From Motiliproteus sp047633175 (lineage in GTDB: Bacteria; Pseudomonadota; Gammaproteobacteria; Pseudomonadales; Balneatricaceae): a DNA stretch of 64,000 bases. This document shows, piece by piece, positions 35,403 through 44,204 of the stretch (its first letter is position 1; each line of letters opens with the position of its first letter). A program made the translations under genes and the position numbers. The stretch lies in NCBI GenBank assembly GCA_047633175.1, contig JBLIEQ010000002.1:124001-188000 (forward strand), given 5' to 3'. Below the pieces are notes generated by a model, which did not search any database, was not told the DNA's origin, and saw only the letters and a list, made by a program, of their open reading frames with translations.

Positions 35403-35843
35403 CTATTTATGGCGGCGCTGCCAAATCTGGTAACCCTCGTCCGGCCATAGACTCTGAAACCAGGCGATCACGGCATCCACGTCCGCATCGCTCAGGGTGT
35501 CCTGCCAGGCCGGCATACGCCCTGCCACCCCTTCGTTAATGGTTTTCTTCAGCACGGGGAAAGGGTGGTGCCACGCATGTGCGGTGCCATTGAGCGGTGG
35601 CGGCGGATACCGGCCATCCGCGTCGGGCTTAATCCATTGCGGTGTGGCTTCAGCCTTGGTGCCATGACAGCTGGCGCAATAGCTTTGATAGACCTGCTCG
35701 CCCTGATCGACCTGCGTCTGAGTAAACCAGCGGCCGGTGTCGGCATCCTGATGCCCGGGATCGAACTGTTCCGAACAGGCCTGCAGCAACCCCAGTGCCA
35801 GCAGCACTAAAACCCTGCGACCCGCTGTTGGATAATCTGTCAT
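35403..35843 (-). CDS. Cytochrome c lipoprotein
   Basis: The protein is about 146 residues long, with a lipobox (LLALGLLQAC) and one cytochrome c domain. The haem motif is CASCH and the axial Met is in GVAGRMPAWQD. The linker includes PPPPLNGTAHAWHH. It is a membrane-anchored electron carrier or sensor in the periplasm. A TTG at 35858 is an alternative start; neither start has a strong ribosome site. It is the middle gene of a three-cytochrome run. Confidence 0.85.
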   Translation of the reverse strand: MTDYPTAGRRVLVLLALGLLQACSEQFDPGHQDADTGRWFTQTQVDQGEQVYQSYCASCHGTKAEATPQWIKPDADGRYPPPPLNGTAHAWHHPFPVLKKTINEGVAGRMPAWQDTLSDADVDAVIAWFQSLWPDEGYQIWQRRHK

Positions 35844-35869
35844 CTGGCTTACATCCAATTAAAGGTCTT

Positions 35870-36271
35870 TTACATCTTGTGTGCTTTCTTCACGATGCCA
35901 TTGTGCTCCTGAACCTCTCGAATAAAAGAGACAATGGGGGCCATGTCTGAGAATCCGACATCAGGCTGTGCCGGCATATCTCCATATGGCCAATGATGCT
36001 GCCGAACGCCCTGGGTTACCGCTCTGGAAAAGGCACCGTTACCATGATGACCCGGATTATAAATAGCATGAATCAAGGGTGGCCCCTTGAGTGTCCCTGC
36101 GCCGTCCACGCCGTGGCAGGATCCACACTTCTGATTAAAGATCTGCTGACCTTCGGCCGCCCGGGGTGACAGGACCCCGACATCGACATCGACGTGTCCC
36201 TCAGCATGCCCAGCCCATACCGGTGAAGCGCCCAGGATGGAGATGAGTACTGACAAAACGACTCTATTCAT
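35870..36271 (-). CDS. Periplasmic cytochrome c
   Basis: The 133-residue protein has a cleavable signal peptide (ending SPVWA), a His-rich mature start (GHAEGHVDVDVG) and a cytochrome c domain with CGSCH. GDMPAQPDV supplies the axial Met. It has no lipid or membrane anchor and should be soluble. It lies 27 bases upstream of the lipoprotein cytochrome. Confidence 0.87.
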   Translation of the reverse strand: MNRVVLSVLISILGASPVWAGHAEGHVDVDVGVLSPRAAEGQQIFNQKCGSCHGVDGAGTLKGPPLIHAIYNPGHHGNGAFSRAVTQGVRQHHWPYGDMPAQPDVGFSDMAPIVSFIREVQEHNGIVKKAHKM

Positions 36272-36375
36272 ACGTTATCTCTCTTTTGATTGTTTATCGC
36301 CCGTCCTGGCAGCCTGATCGATCGGTCTTTGAGACCTGCGACCGCTGCCGTTCTTAACTTTCGCTAGCAACGCTA

Positions 36376-36948
36376 TTAATGCTCTCCGGCACCCTGTTTC
36401 CCACGTGCGGTCAGGATCTGATATTGCGTTTCCGTCAGCTCAGGCAGACGCTTAAGAAAGGCCACCATATTCCAGATCCGCGTATCATCATGTCCGGGGG
36501 CCCAGGCGGGCATTCCGGAAGCTTTAATCCCGTGCTTAATAATCCAGAAATTTCGCTGATCTGCGGTTTTCTCAGCGGCATCGGTGCGAGAGAGGTCTGC
36601 TAAATTTGGCGGGGCCGGATACAGGCCCAGGGTGAAATCACTTTCGTCTTTACCCGGTTTAAGATGACAGCCTGCGCACATCCCATTGTAATCGGCACCG
36701 CCCTTGAGCAAACGCTCAACCGAGCCGAGATCCGTGGGCACCTCGATGTTCTTCGAGGCACGCGCAATCGAGTTCTCACGCAGAGTCTCTAATGCCCAGG
36801 TAGTCATATCATAATGAGGATCGTCTGCTCCCATCGAATACAGCCCCGAGTAGAGAAACGCCACCGCCCCTATGACCACGATACCTATAGTAGCGCCTGC
36901 CACTGCTAGCAAGCGCTTGAAACAAGATGTCTTTTTTAAAACTGTCAT
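36376..36948 (-). CDS. Membrane-anchored cytochrome c (copy 2)
   Basis: The 190-residue twin of 19717-20289 has the same membrane anchor, CAGCH and HGIKASGMPAWAPGH. It differs at scattered sites, mostly at both ends. GAGGATTAGTGG precedes the ATG. It closes the right copper block. Confidence 0.88.
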   Translation of the reverse strand: MTVLKKTSCFKRLLAVAGATIGIVVIGAVAFLYSGLYSMGADDPHYDMTTWALETLRENSIARASKNIEVPTDLGSVERLLKGGADYNGMCAGCHLKPGKDESDFTLGLYPAPPNLADLSRTDAAEKTADQRNFWIIKHGIKASGMPAWAPGHDDTRIWNMVAFLKRLPELTETQYQILTARGKQGAGEH

Positions 36949-37084
36949 CCACTAATCCTCGCCCGTAATAGCCCTCGCCGCGCGCTCGGTTAGGAGGCTG
37001 TCGGGGCTATTCAGGTCGCAATGCTGTATTCGATTACTGAGACGGAGCCTGCATAAGATCCTTAGCGATATCAGCAGCTATTAT

Positions 37085-37390
37085 CTAGTCATCATGCCCA
37101 TGAGATGCGTTTTCAGCTTCTGCTGAGCTATGTCCATGAGATGCGTTTTCTACTTCTTCTGTTTCTTCTGCTTCTGCAGAGCCATGCTGCATATCACTCA
37201 TACACTGCTGCATCATCGCCATCACCACAGGGTCGTTCATATCCATGTCACCGTGATCCATCGTGCTCATCGCCGCACAATCCGGATCCTCTGCGGTTTT
37301 CATGTGCTCTTTTTCGCTATGCGCCTGTGCAGAAAACGCCAGCATCAGCGCAGGTACGGCAACACTTAGGCCTAGTAGTACTTTCTTCAT
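37085..37390 (-). CDS. Met/His-rich periplasmic protein (copy 2)
   Basis: The protein is about 101 residues long, twin of 20426-20740. It has a signal peptide ending AFSAQA, a Met-rich core MDMNDPVVMAMMQQCMSDM, and SHGH repeats at the end. The ATG at 37390 begins the signal peptide and has GGAGTTAATC upstream. A periplasmic copper buffer is likely from composition and context. Confidence 0.8.
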   Translation of the reverse strand: MKKVLLGLSVAVPALMLAFSAQAHSEKEHMKTAEDPDCAAMSTMDHGDMDMNDPVVMAMMQQCMSDMQHGSAEAEETEEVENASHGHSSAEAENASHGHDD

Positions 37391-37441
37391 GATTAACTCC
37401 TGCAATAGTTTAAAAAACTATTATTGTTGTATTTTAAATTT

Positions 37442-38302
37442 CTAGAACCAGAACCTCACACCGACGACATACGCTGTATCACGAACAGCGTCGCCGGCGG
37501 CCCGGGCCATATCCGCCGTCTGACCCAGCTTACGGGTCCACTCGATACCCACATAGGGTGCAAACTGCCGGGTGATCTCATAGCGCAGCCTTAATCCCAG
37601 TGCGGCATTCGAAAAACCCTCGCCTAAGCCGTTCTCAACATCATCCTGACCATAGAGGCTCAGTCCGGCACTGGGTTGCAAGACCCACCGCTGACTAAGC
37701 AATAACTCATAGTCGGCATCGAGTGCCATCGCCGTACGGCCACTGTCACCCAGATAAGCGTTGATGCTCACATCAAACCAGTAGGGCGCTAAACCTTCAA
37801 CCCCAGCGGCAAGCCACTGCCGGTCAGCACCCTCGGTATATTGATCGAGCCGGATGCCCAACTGGGTATCGAAATAAGCACTGTACGCATGACTCCAGCC
37901 AACCGCTGTCTGGCTTTCTTCCAGGCGTCCGTTGGCGACATCACCTTCGACGTTGAAATACAGGCGATCATAGGTCGTGCCATACCAGCCCCGCAAATCA
38001 AAGGCAGCGGCCTCAGTGTCGGCGTCATATTCAACACGATCCGCCTGAACTGTCCAGAAACGATGCTCGTCAGCCAACCTGAGCTGGCGCGGCCCTCCCA
38101 GCGCATAAGGGCCGTTTTCTAACGTATAGCCATCGGAATAGGCATGTGGATCGCGAGCAGTTGCGGGTGCGTCACCCCCCTGCGCTTTTCCAGCGTTTAT
38201 ATCAGCTCCGGCAGCATAGGCCAACAACGGCGACCCACTCATTGCTAATGCTGCTATGACTGTCAGAGGTGTTAGTCGTTTAATACAAGTAACTGATTTC
38301 AT
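37442..38302 (-). CDS. copB: Copper resistance outer-membrane protein CopB (copy 2)
   Basis: This is a 286-residue beta-barrel protein with signal peptide and terminal FWF. It matches copy 1 with scattered substitutions across its length. ATGA overlap with the copA stop keeps translation coupled in this copy, which has an intact copA. Confidence 0.93.
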   Translation of the reverse strand: MKSVTCIKRLTPLTVIAALAMSGSPLLAYAAGADINAGKAQGGDAPATARDPHAYSDGYTLENGPYALGGPRQLRLADEHRFWTVQADRVEYDADTEAAAFDLRGWYGTTYDRLYFNVEGDVANGRLEESQTAVGWSHAYSAYFDTQLGIRLDQYTEGADRQWLAAGVEGLAPYWFDVSINAYLGDSGRTAMALDADYELLLSQRWVLQPSAGLSLYGQDDVENGLGEGFSNAALGLRLRYEITRQFAPYVGIEWTRKLGQTADMARAAGDAVRDTAYVVGVRFWF

Positions 38303-40335
38303 GAGACCACCACTGCGCGGAACATCCCCGCATCCATGTGGAAAAGGAGATGACAATGCCAGGCCCAACGGCCTAAATCATGCGGAGTTGTCAAAAAGCT
38401 AAGGCGTTGAGCGGGTTGTACCGCAATAGTATGACGGCGCACCAACAGCTCCCCATCTGGCGACTCCAGATCACTCCACATACCATGCAGATGCATGGGG
38501 TGGGTCATCATCGTATCGTTCTGTAAGATTACCCGCAGCCGCTCACCCTGACGCATAGACACGGGCGTACTCTTGCCAAATTCAAGCCCATCTATTGACC
38601 AGCTATAACGTTCCATATTGCCGGTCAGATGCAGCTCTATCTCCCGCGTCGGTGCCCGATCATCATCCAACACCGAGGTCACTGAGCGCAAGTCTGCTAG
38701 GGTTAAGACCCGACGGCCGTTGTTACGCAGCCCGATACCCGGATCATTCAGATTAGTACGCGGCGTATCGACCCGCATATCGACAGACGGGCCATATTCA
38801 GTACTGGCATGCCGCACCTGTTGTGAAGGTTTAGCCAGAGGATTGGCCTCCATGCCATGTCCCATAGCGCTGTGATCCATGCCCTTCATGGCACTGTGAT
38901 CCATGCCCTTCATGGCGCTGTGATCCATGCCCTTCATGGCACTGTGATCCATGCCCTTCATGCCACTGTGATCCATGCCCTTCATGCCACTGTGATCCAT
39001 GCCCTTCATGGCGCTGTGGTCTATGCCCTTCATGGCGCTGTGGTTCATGCCCTTCATGCCGCTGTGATCTATGCCCTTCATGGCGCTGTGGTTCATGCCC
39101 TTCATGCCGCTGTGATCTATGCCCTCCGTAGCGCTGTGGTTCATGCCCTTCATGCCGCTGTGATCCATGCCCTTCATAGCGCTGTGATCCATAGCGCCCA
39201 TCATGTCAGTCATCGCCAGCCATTCAACCGGATCAAGCGCCGGCACCGCCGCGACCAGACCCGGACGGACAGACAGAGTACCTCTGGCGTAACCTGAACG
39301 ATCCATACTCTGTGCAAAGATGCTGTAGGCATCCTCTTCAGGCTCCACCAGCACATCGTAGGTCTCACCGGGTCCAAAGCGGAACTCATCGACGCTGACA
39401 GGTTTCACATTCTGACCATCGGCCTGCACCACACTCAGACTCAACCCCGGAATCCGCACATCATAAAAACTATTACTCGAGCCATTAATAAAACGCAGCC
39501 GTACCCGCTCACCCTTGTTGAACAAACCGTTCCAGTTGCCCGCAGGGGTCATGCCATTCATCAGATTCGTAAAGGTTGCGGCAGAAACATCGGCTAAGTC
39601 GGTAGGACTCATGCGCATCTGATTCCACATCCGGCGTTTTTCAAGCGCCGCTGTCATCCCCATCGTCGACGCATCCCGTAAAAAACCACCGGCTACCGGC
39701 TGACTGAAGTTATAAACATCACTCTGCACCTTCAATTTGGAAAACACCGACATCGGCTTTTCATCAGTCCAGTCTGACAGCTGGATCACCAGATCTCGAT
39801 CCGCCTGAATCGACTCGCCTTTGCGTGGCTCGACGATAAGTGCGCCATACATGCCGGTCATCTCCTGGAAGCCGCTATGCGAGTGATACCAGTACGTACC
39901 GCTTTGCTTTAACGTAAAGCGATACTCGAAGGTCTCTCCCGGCGCGATACCGCGAAAGCTGATTCCGGGCACACCATCCATTTCATAAGGAAGGATAATT
40001 CCATGCCAATGAATGGAGGAGGAAACAGCGAGGTGATTGGTAACCCGAATACGCACCTCATCACCTTCACGCAAACGCAGCGTCGGGGCAGGAATGGAGC
40101 CATTGATCGTGGTGGCCATTCGAGTAGCACCCGTAAAGTTGACCGGTGTTTCATCAATAACTAGATGGATATCCTGGCCGCTCAATACCGGCGCGGATCC
40201 CAGGCGAGTATCTCGGGTGTTGGCGGAAAGCAGCCCCGGCATGGCCGATACGATGCCGCCAACGGCCAGACCTTTCACAAAACCGCGCCGGGAAAGCGGC
40301 GGTGTGAAGGCATGCGTAGAGTCGTCTTGTTTCAT
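38299..40335 (-). CDS. copA: Multicopper oxidase CopA (copy 2, intact)
   Basis: The 678-residue periplasmic oxidase is exported by Tat (SRRGFVKG in the signal). All four copper-ligand blocks are present: HWHG, HSHSGFQ, HPMHLHGMW and HCHLLFHMDAGM. Between domains lies a Met/His octapeptide array of fourteen units, the Cu(I)-binding region typical of CopA/PcoA. It oxidises Cu(I) and protects the periplasm. The N-terminal two thirds appear identical to copy 1, whereas the C-terminal third differs at many sites. It is divergent from copRS. Confidence 0.96.
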   Translation of the reverse strand: MKQDDSTHAFTPPLSRRGFVKGLAVGGIVSAMPGLLSANTRDTRLGSAPVLSGQDIHLVIDETPVNFTGATRMATTINGSIPAPTLRLREGDEVRIRVTNHLAVSSSIHWHGIILPYEMDGVPGISFRGIAPGETFEYRFTLKQSGTYWYHSHSGFQEMTGMYGALIVEPRKGESIQADRDLVIQLSDWTDEKPMSVFSKLKVQSDVYNFSQPVAGGFLRDASTMGMTAALEKRRMWNQMRMSPTDLADVSAATFTNLMNGMTPAGNWNGLFNKGERVRLRFINGSSNSFYDVRIPGLSLSVVQADGQNVKPVSVDEFRFGPGETYDVLVEPEEDAYSIFAQSMDRSGYARGTLSVRPGLVAAVPALDPVEWLAMTDMMGAMDHSAMKGMDHSGMKGMNHSATEGIDHSGMKGMNHSAMKGIDHSGMKGMNHSAMKGIDHSAMKGMDHSGMKGMDHSGMKGMDHSAMKGMDHSAMKGMDHSAMKGMDHSAMGHGMEANPLAKPSQQVRHASTEYGPSVDMRVDTPRTNLNDPGIGLRNNGRRVLTLADLRSVTSVLDDDRAPTREIELHLTGNMERYSWSIDGLEFGKSTPVSMRQGERLRVILQNDTMMTHPMHLHGMWSDLESPDGELLVRRHTIAVQPAQRLSFLTTPHDLGRWAWHCHLLFHMDAGMFRAVVVS
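38864..39192 (-). repeat. 24-bp tandem repeats in copA copy 2
   Basis: About fourteen 24-bp units encode MDHSAMKG-type octapeptides. The extra four units relative to copy 1 are all MDHS type at the C-terminal end of the array. Confidence 0.9.
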
Positions 40336-40421
40336 CGAACTTATGCTCCGGTGCAATCATCTTTATTAGTATCTATATGCTTACTCTAGCCCTCCTCCTC
40401 TGACACCTACATGACCTGAAG

Positions 40422-40437
40422 ATGACAAAGTTGTAAT
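40422..40437. promoter_or_regulatory. CopR-box-like operator, copy 2
   Basis: ATGACAAAGTTGTAAT fits the CusR/CopR dyad (ATGACAA-N2-TTGTCAT) with one mismatch in the right arm. It lies between divergent copA copy 2 and copR and could serve both. The copy 1 site has the same left arm but a changed right arm. Confidence 0.6.
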
Positions 40438-40475
40438 CTCCAGGTCATCTAGCGGTGAACATCCCTGCGTTAAAC

Positions 40476-40641
40476 TAGGAGACTGTTTGTCAGGGTCGAA
40501 GACGAAGCAAAAAAACGCCTAACATTTACAGTAGGAGCTAAGCAGTGCGACTTTTCGTTAGGGCCAAAGTGGTGGTCGAAGATCAAACAAAAACCGGTGA
40601 CTATGTTCGCCAGGGCTAACATTTATGGAAGGAGCTAAGCT
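40476..40641 (+). repeat. Repeated, degenerate 5' ends of copR
   Basis: The start region of copR occurs three times in tandem, two copies being broken. Each has a TAGGAG or AAGGAG site, a GTCGAAGA core and an AACATTTA spacer. The middle copy forms a complete 24-codon ORF at 40545-40619, beginning GTGCGACTTTTC and ending GDYVRQG-stop, with the same GGAGCTAAGC ribosome site as copR. The first copy (from about 40476) is shorter. It could be a relic of slipped duplication or a short leader peptide. Confidence 0.7.
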
Positions 40642-41334
40642 GTGCGAATCCTTGTGGTCGAAGACGAAGAAAAAACCGGTGATTATGTACGCCAGGGGCT
40701 GACGGAGGCGGGGTTTATGATAACCCTGGCGCGCAATGGCCTGGATGGCTACCATCTGGCCATGACAGAGAAATTCGAGGTCATCATCCTCGACGTGATG
40801 CTGCCTGATATCGACGGCTGGCGGATTTTAAAGTCCTTTCGCGACGCTGGCCAGCAAACGCCGGTATTATTCCTCACCGCTCGTGACAGTGTTGATGACC
40901 GCGTCAAAGGGCTGGAGCTGGGCGCCGATGACTATCTCGTTAAGCCTTTTGCCTTCGCCGAACTGTTGGCCAGAATTCGCACCCTGCTGCGCCGCGGTGT
41001 TACGACCCAGGTCACAACCCAGCTGTGCATAGCCGACTTGGTACTCGACCTGCCCCGGCACCGCGCCACGCGTGCGGGTAAAAAAATAGCCCTGAGTCAG
41101 AAAGAGTTCGCCTTGCTGGAATTGCTGGTACGTCGCCAGAGTGAAGTCCTACCGCGTTCTTTAATTGCCTCTGAAGTCTGGGACATGAATTTTGACAGCG
41201 ATACCAATGTGATCGATGTGGCAATCCGCAGATTGCGCGCGAAGGTCGATGACAATTTCGCACCCAAACTTATCCATACCGTGCGTGGTATGGGGTACAA
41301 ATTAGACCTGGAAGAAGACGATGCTTACGCGTAA
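40642..41334 (+). CDS. copR: Heavy-metal response regulator CopR
   Basis: This 230-residue OmpR-type regulator has a receiver domain with DE pair (VVEDEEK), phospho-acceptor Asp in VIILDVMLPDIDGW, and Lys in LVKPF. The winged-helix output domain ends VRGMGYKL. It starts at GTG behind AAGGAGCTAAGCT. It should respond to periplasmic Cu through CopS and act on the cop boxes. The copS start overlaps its end. Confidence 0.95.
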   Translation: MRILVVEDEEKTGDYVRQGLTEAGFMITLARNGLDGYHLAMTEKFEVIILDVMLPDIDGWRILKSFRDAGQQTPVLFLTARDSVDDRVKGLELGADDYLVKPFAFAELLARIRTLLRRGVTTQVTTQLCIADLVLDLPRHRATRAGKKIALSQKEFALLELLVRRQSEVLPRSLIASEVWDMNFDSDTNVIDVAIRRLRAKVDDNFAPKLIHTVRGMGYKLDLEEDDAYA

Positions 41335-42715
41335 ATCCCGCCCTGTATCGCTCACCTTGCGGGTACTCTTATTTGTCAGCATCGCGATAGGATTAAGTCT
41401 GTTCCTCACCGCCTCACTGGTCATATCCTCAGTAAATCAACATTTTATGGAGCAGGATACGGCTGAACTGCGCGTTATTACGCAATCGATAACCAAGATC
41501 CTTAAACAATCGACCAAGGCTACTCAATTAAGGGCTGCGCTCACCCATGCGGTTTCAGGCCATCACAGCGTCTATTATCAGGTCGAGAGTAGCCAGCCAG
41601 CGTTGTTATTCCGCTCCAATAAGACCGATTTCACCCAGACGACTCAATCGTTACCCCCCAGCCCAACCATCGATACGGCTAGCCTGCGCATTTGGCGCAG
41701 TGATGGCAGAACATACCGGGGGGCTGTCATCAGGGTCTCTGAAAACGGCGTCTCTTTTAGGGTGACTGTCGCCATTGACATGGATTTTCATCTGCAGTTC
41801 CTCAACGAATTTCGCGAGAGCTTAGGGCTCATCATGCTGGGCACTGGCATCGCGACGGTACTCATCACCTGGCTAGCCATTCGCCAAGGCCATCTGCCTC
41901 TTCGAGGCCTGAGCAACAGCTTGCATAACATTGAAACCAACCACCTCCACCTCCGCATCGACACCGCCACGCTCCCCATAGAACTACTGGAACTCGCCCA
42001 GTCTTTCAATCATATGATCGGCCGTCTGGAAGAGGGGTTTGAACGCCTCTCACACTTCTCATCAGATATAGCCCACGAATTACGCACACCCTTGACCAAC
42101 CTGATCACTCAAACTCAGGTCACACTCAACAAAACCAGAGAGCCCGACATCTATAGAGAGCTTATCTATTCCAACCTGGAGGAGCTTGAGCGTCTAACGA
42201 AGATGGTCAGCGATATGCTGTGGCTCGCCAAATGCGATAATGATCTGATCAAACCGGTGATGGAACCCTTAGACCTGACCGCCGAGATAGGCGTACTGTT
42301 CGACTTTTTCGAAGCCCTGGCAGAAGAAAAACAGATATTGCTGATATTAGAAGGGCGACGACCCCTCATCCTAGGAGACCGATCCCTGTTAAGACGCGCC
42401 CTGTCTAACCTGCTCTCCAATGCGATCAGGCACACGCCCCGAGGTGAAAACGTGGTCGTGACACTCGACAGTTCTGCTGACACTATGGCGAGTATCTCGA
42501 TGTCTAACCCTGGTATTAATATTCCGCCGGAACATCTGTCCAGGTTATTTGATCGATTTTACCGGGTGGACCCTTCTCGCCAACAACAGACCGAAGGAAC
42601 GGGACTCGGACTGGCTATCACCAAAGCCATTATTGAGTCTCACGGAGGCAGCATCAGTGCTCACTCGGCCAAGGGTGTCGTCACGTTCTCGGCCTTATTG
42701 CCATTAAAAAAATAA
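41321..42715 (+). CDS. copS: Heavy-metal sensor histidine kinase CopS
   Basis: The 464-residue protein has two membrane helices (about 12-36 and 165-190) around a periplasmic sensor domain and then a HAMP region. The phospho-acceptor motif is SSDIAHELRTPLTNL. ATP-binding boxes include LSNAIRHTPRGENV and GTGLGLAITKAIIESHGG. It is the partner of CopR, with overlapping genes. An ATCCTGT/ACAGGAT hairpin (42724-42744) follows the stop and may terminate transcription. Confidence 0.95.
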   Translation: MLTRKSRPVSLTLRVLLFVSIAIGLSLFLTASLVISSVNQHFMEQDTAELRVITQSITKILKQSTKATQLRAALTHAVSGHHSVYYQVESSQPALLFRSNKTDFTQTTQSLPPSPTIDTASLRIWRSDGRTYRGAVIRVSENGVSFRVTVAIDMDFHLQFLNEFRESLGLIMLGTGIATVLITWLAIRQGHLPLRGLSNSLHNIETNHLHLRIDTATLPIELLELAQSFNHMIGRLEEGFERLSHFSSDIAHELRTPLTNLITQTQVTLNKTREPDIYRELIYSNLEELERLTKMVSDMLWLAKCDNDLIKPVMEPLDLTAEIGVLFDFFEALAEEKQILLILEGRRPLILGDRSLLRRALSNLLSNAIRHTPRGENVVVTLDSSADTMASISMSNPGINIPPEHLSRLFDRFYRVDPSRQQQTEGTGLGLAITKAIIESHGGSISAHSAKGVVTFSALLPLKK

Positions 42716-42851
42716 CAGCGAAAATCCTGTTAAGCCGACAGGATATGCGACGACCTAAGGCCTAGCAGCCTGTTATTATCGGTAAGAGTCATTGTTTCTG
42801 AGAGCACGAATGAGTGCTGGATCTTAGGTGACCGCAGACCCGGCTGGAGCT

Positions 42852-43508
42852 CTAGGGTGCGTCACAACAGACCTGATTACGCCCGTTCCGCTTGGCTGAA
42901 CAGAGGGCCCTGTCCGCCCTCTCCAGCGTAGTATCTGTGGTCTCCCCAAGCATTAACGGGGCAATGCCACCGCTGATGGTGATACTAACGCCGCGGGTGT
43001 AGGCGTGCTCCATAATGCAGGTCCTGATTTTTTCGGCGACGACATACCCCTTTTCCACATCCGTTTCTGGACAGATAACGAGAAACGCCTCCCCTCCCCA
43101 GAGACCGGCAACATCCGTGCTGCGAATACTGTTATTGGGGCTCTCGGCGACCGCTATCAGAACCTGATCGCCGATAAGATGACCCTGCTGATCATTGATA
43201 GATTTAAAGAGATCTATATCGAGCAGTAACAGGGTGCAAGGCAAGCTGTAGCGCTCGTCACCCATGACCGCATAGGTACACACCATGCCTGTCAGCTCGT
43301 CGGAACTGCGACGCAGCTCCTCTGCCAGCTTGTACGATTCAAGTCGGCGTTTATGGATCTCACTGAGCGGTTCGAAGGTTTGCGACAGTTGCCACAGAGC
43401 AATGACCATGGCGATCAGAATCGTGCCGAGGATGGAGAAATAGACCAGTATATTGCAGGAAAGACTCGCCATTATCCTGGTATGGATCACCCCCAGACGC
43501 CGCTGCAC
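42852..43508 (-). pseudogene. Remnant of a diguanylate cyclase (GGDEF) gene
   Basis: An N-terminal membrane helix and a linker (ELRRSSDELTGMVCTYAVMGDERY) run directly into the middle of a GGDEF domain (LLLLDIDLFKSINDQQGH). The first part of the domain, including the DxLTGLxNRR stretch, is missing. The active-site loop reads GGEAF rather than GGEEF. The join suggests an internal deletion; the frame is open but catalysis is doubtful. It starts at GTG or at ATG 43472. Confidence 0.7.
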
Positions 43509-43970
43509 ATCGCTTATCTGCTAGCTAATCTGCGGGAAAACCTCCGATTAATAACCCAAATCATTGCTTTTACTGTATCGAAATCCAGAAGGCTGACCGA
43601 GAGTAACGCGCCGACTGATACAGCAGAGTTACAACCATTTGCCTATTAAAAATCAGCGTCAACCTACTGTTTTAGTAATTAAACCCACCCACCCTTTGGG
43701 TTCAGCCCGGACTCGAGAATGACATTTTTGAAACAGTCCCACGCCAGCATCCCTCCCGTCTTAAAAACCTGGCCAGCCCAATACCCGTAAATAAACAATT
43801 GTTTTAATTAAAAAAATATTACAAGGCTAATCAGCACTGACAAGCTCGCTCTGACACCCCCCTCATACTTGTTACATTCACACCCTCCGCAGCGCCTTCC
43901 TAATCTAGCACAGGCCTCCGGATAAAAATAATCATATAAAAAACAGTCTATTGCAAAAAAAAACCCATCC

Positions 43971-43986
43971 TGGATCGAATGTTGCT
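43971..43986 (+). promoter_or_regulatory. Sigma-54 promoter candidate of the glycine-rich protein operon
   Basis: TGGATCGAATGTTGCT has the invariant GG-N10-GC of -24/-12 promoters (consensus TGGCAC-N5-TTGC). It lies about 220 bases upstream of the glycine-rich protein gene. A sigma-54 activator is encoded at the other end of the cluster. Upstream, AAACCTG (43765) and ATACCCG (43781) resemble the phased units at 51491-51550. No other gene is seen in 43509-44204. Confidence 0.55.
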
Positions 43987-44102
43987 ATTACAAATACGCG
44001 GGTATGGACAGGAGTGACTAACGACTAATTGTTAATACGCCATACCCTCCCCCCTAACACCTTTCACCCACAGCGGGCTGGGAGGGCATAAGGAGATTTA
44101 GG

Positions 44103-44162
44103 GCTTCAAGCGAAGCGTTGGCAGCCTAGATCCGCTAGGTCGCCACCCGAACTGGGGGAGTT
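44103..44162 (+). ncRNA. Structured 5' leader with three hairpins
   Basis: Three hairpins stand in a row. GCTTC/GAAGC is at 44103-44116. A 10-bp stem with one mismatch, GGCAGCCTAG/CTAGGTCGCC, is at 44120-44144. AACT/AGTT around GGGGG is at 44150-44162. It lies between the sigma-54 promoter candidate and the start codon, so it is transcribed. It may be a riboswitch or a translational control element. It does not fit the c-di-GMP-I core that I know. Confidence 0.4.
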
Positions 44163-44204
44163 AAGCGAAATCCATATCTAAAAGGTAATAGAGGGAGCAA
44201 GAAA

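Noticed and set aside
44041..44200. c-di-GMP-I (GEMM) riboswitch before the glycine-rich gene
   Set aside because: The characteristic GAAA-type tetraloop and ACGCAAAGCC core are absent. Only generic hairpins remain, so it is listed as an unassigned leader.
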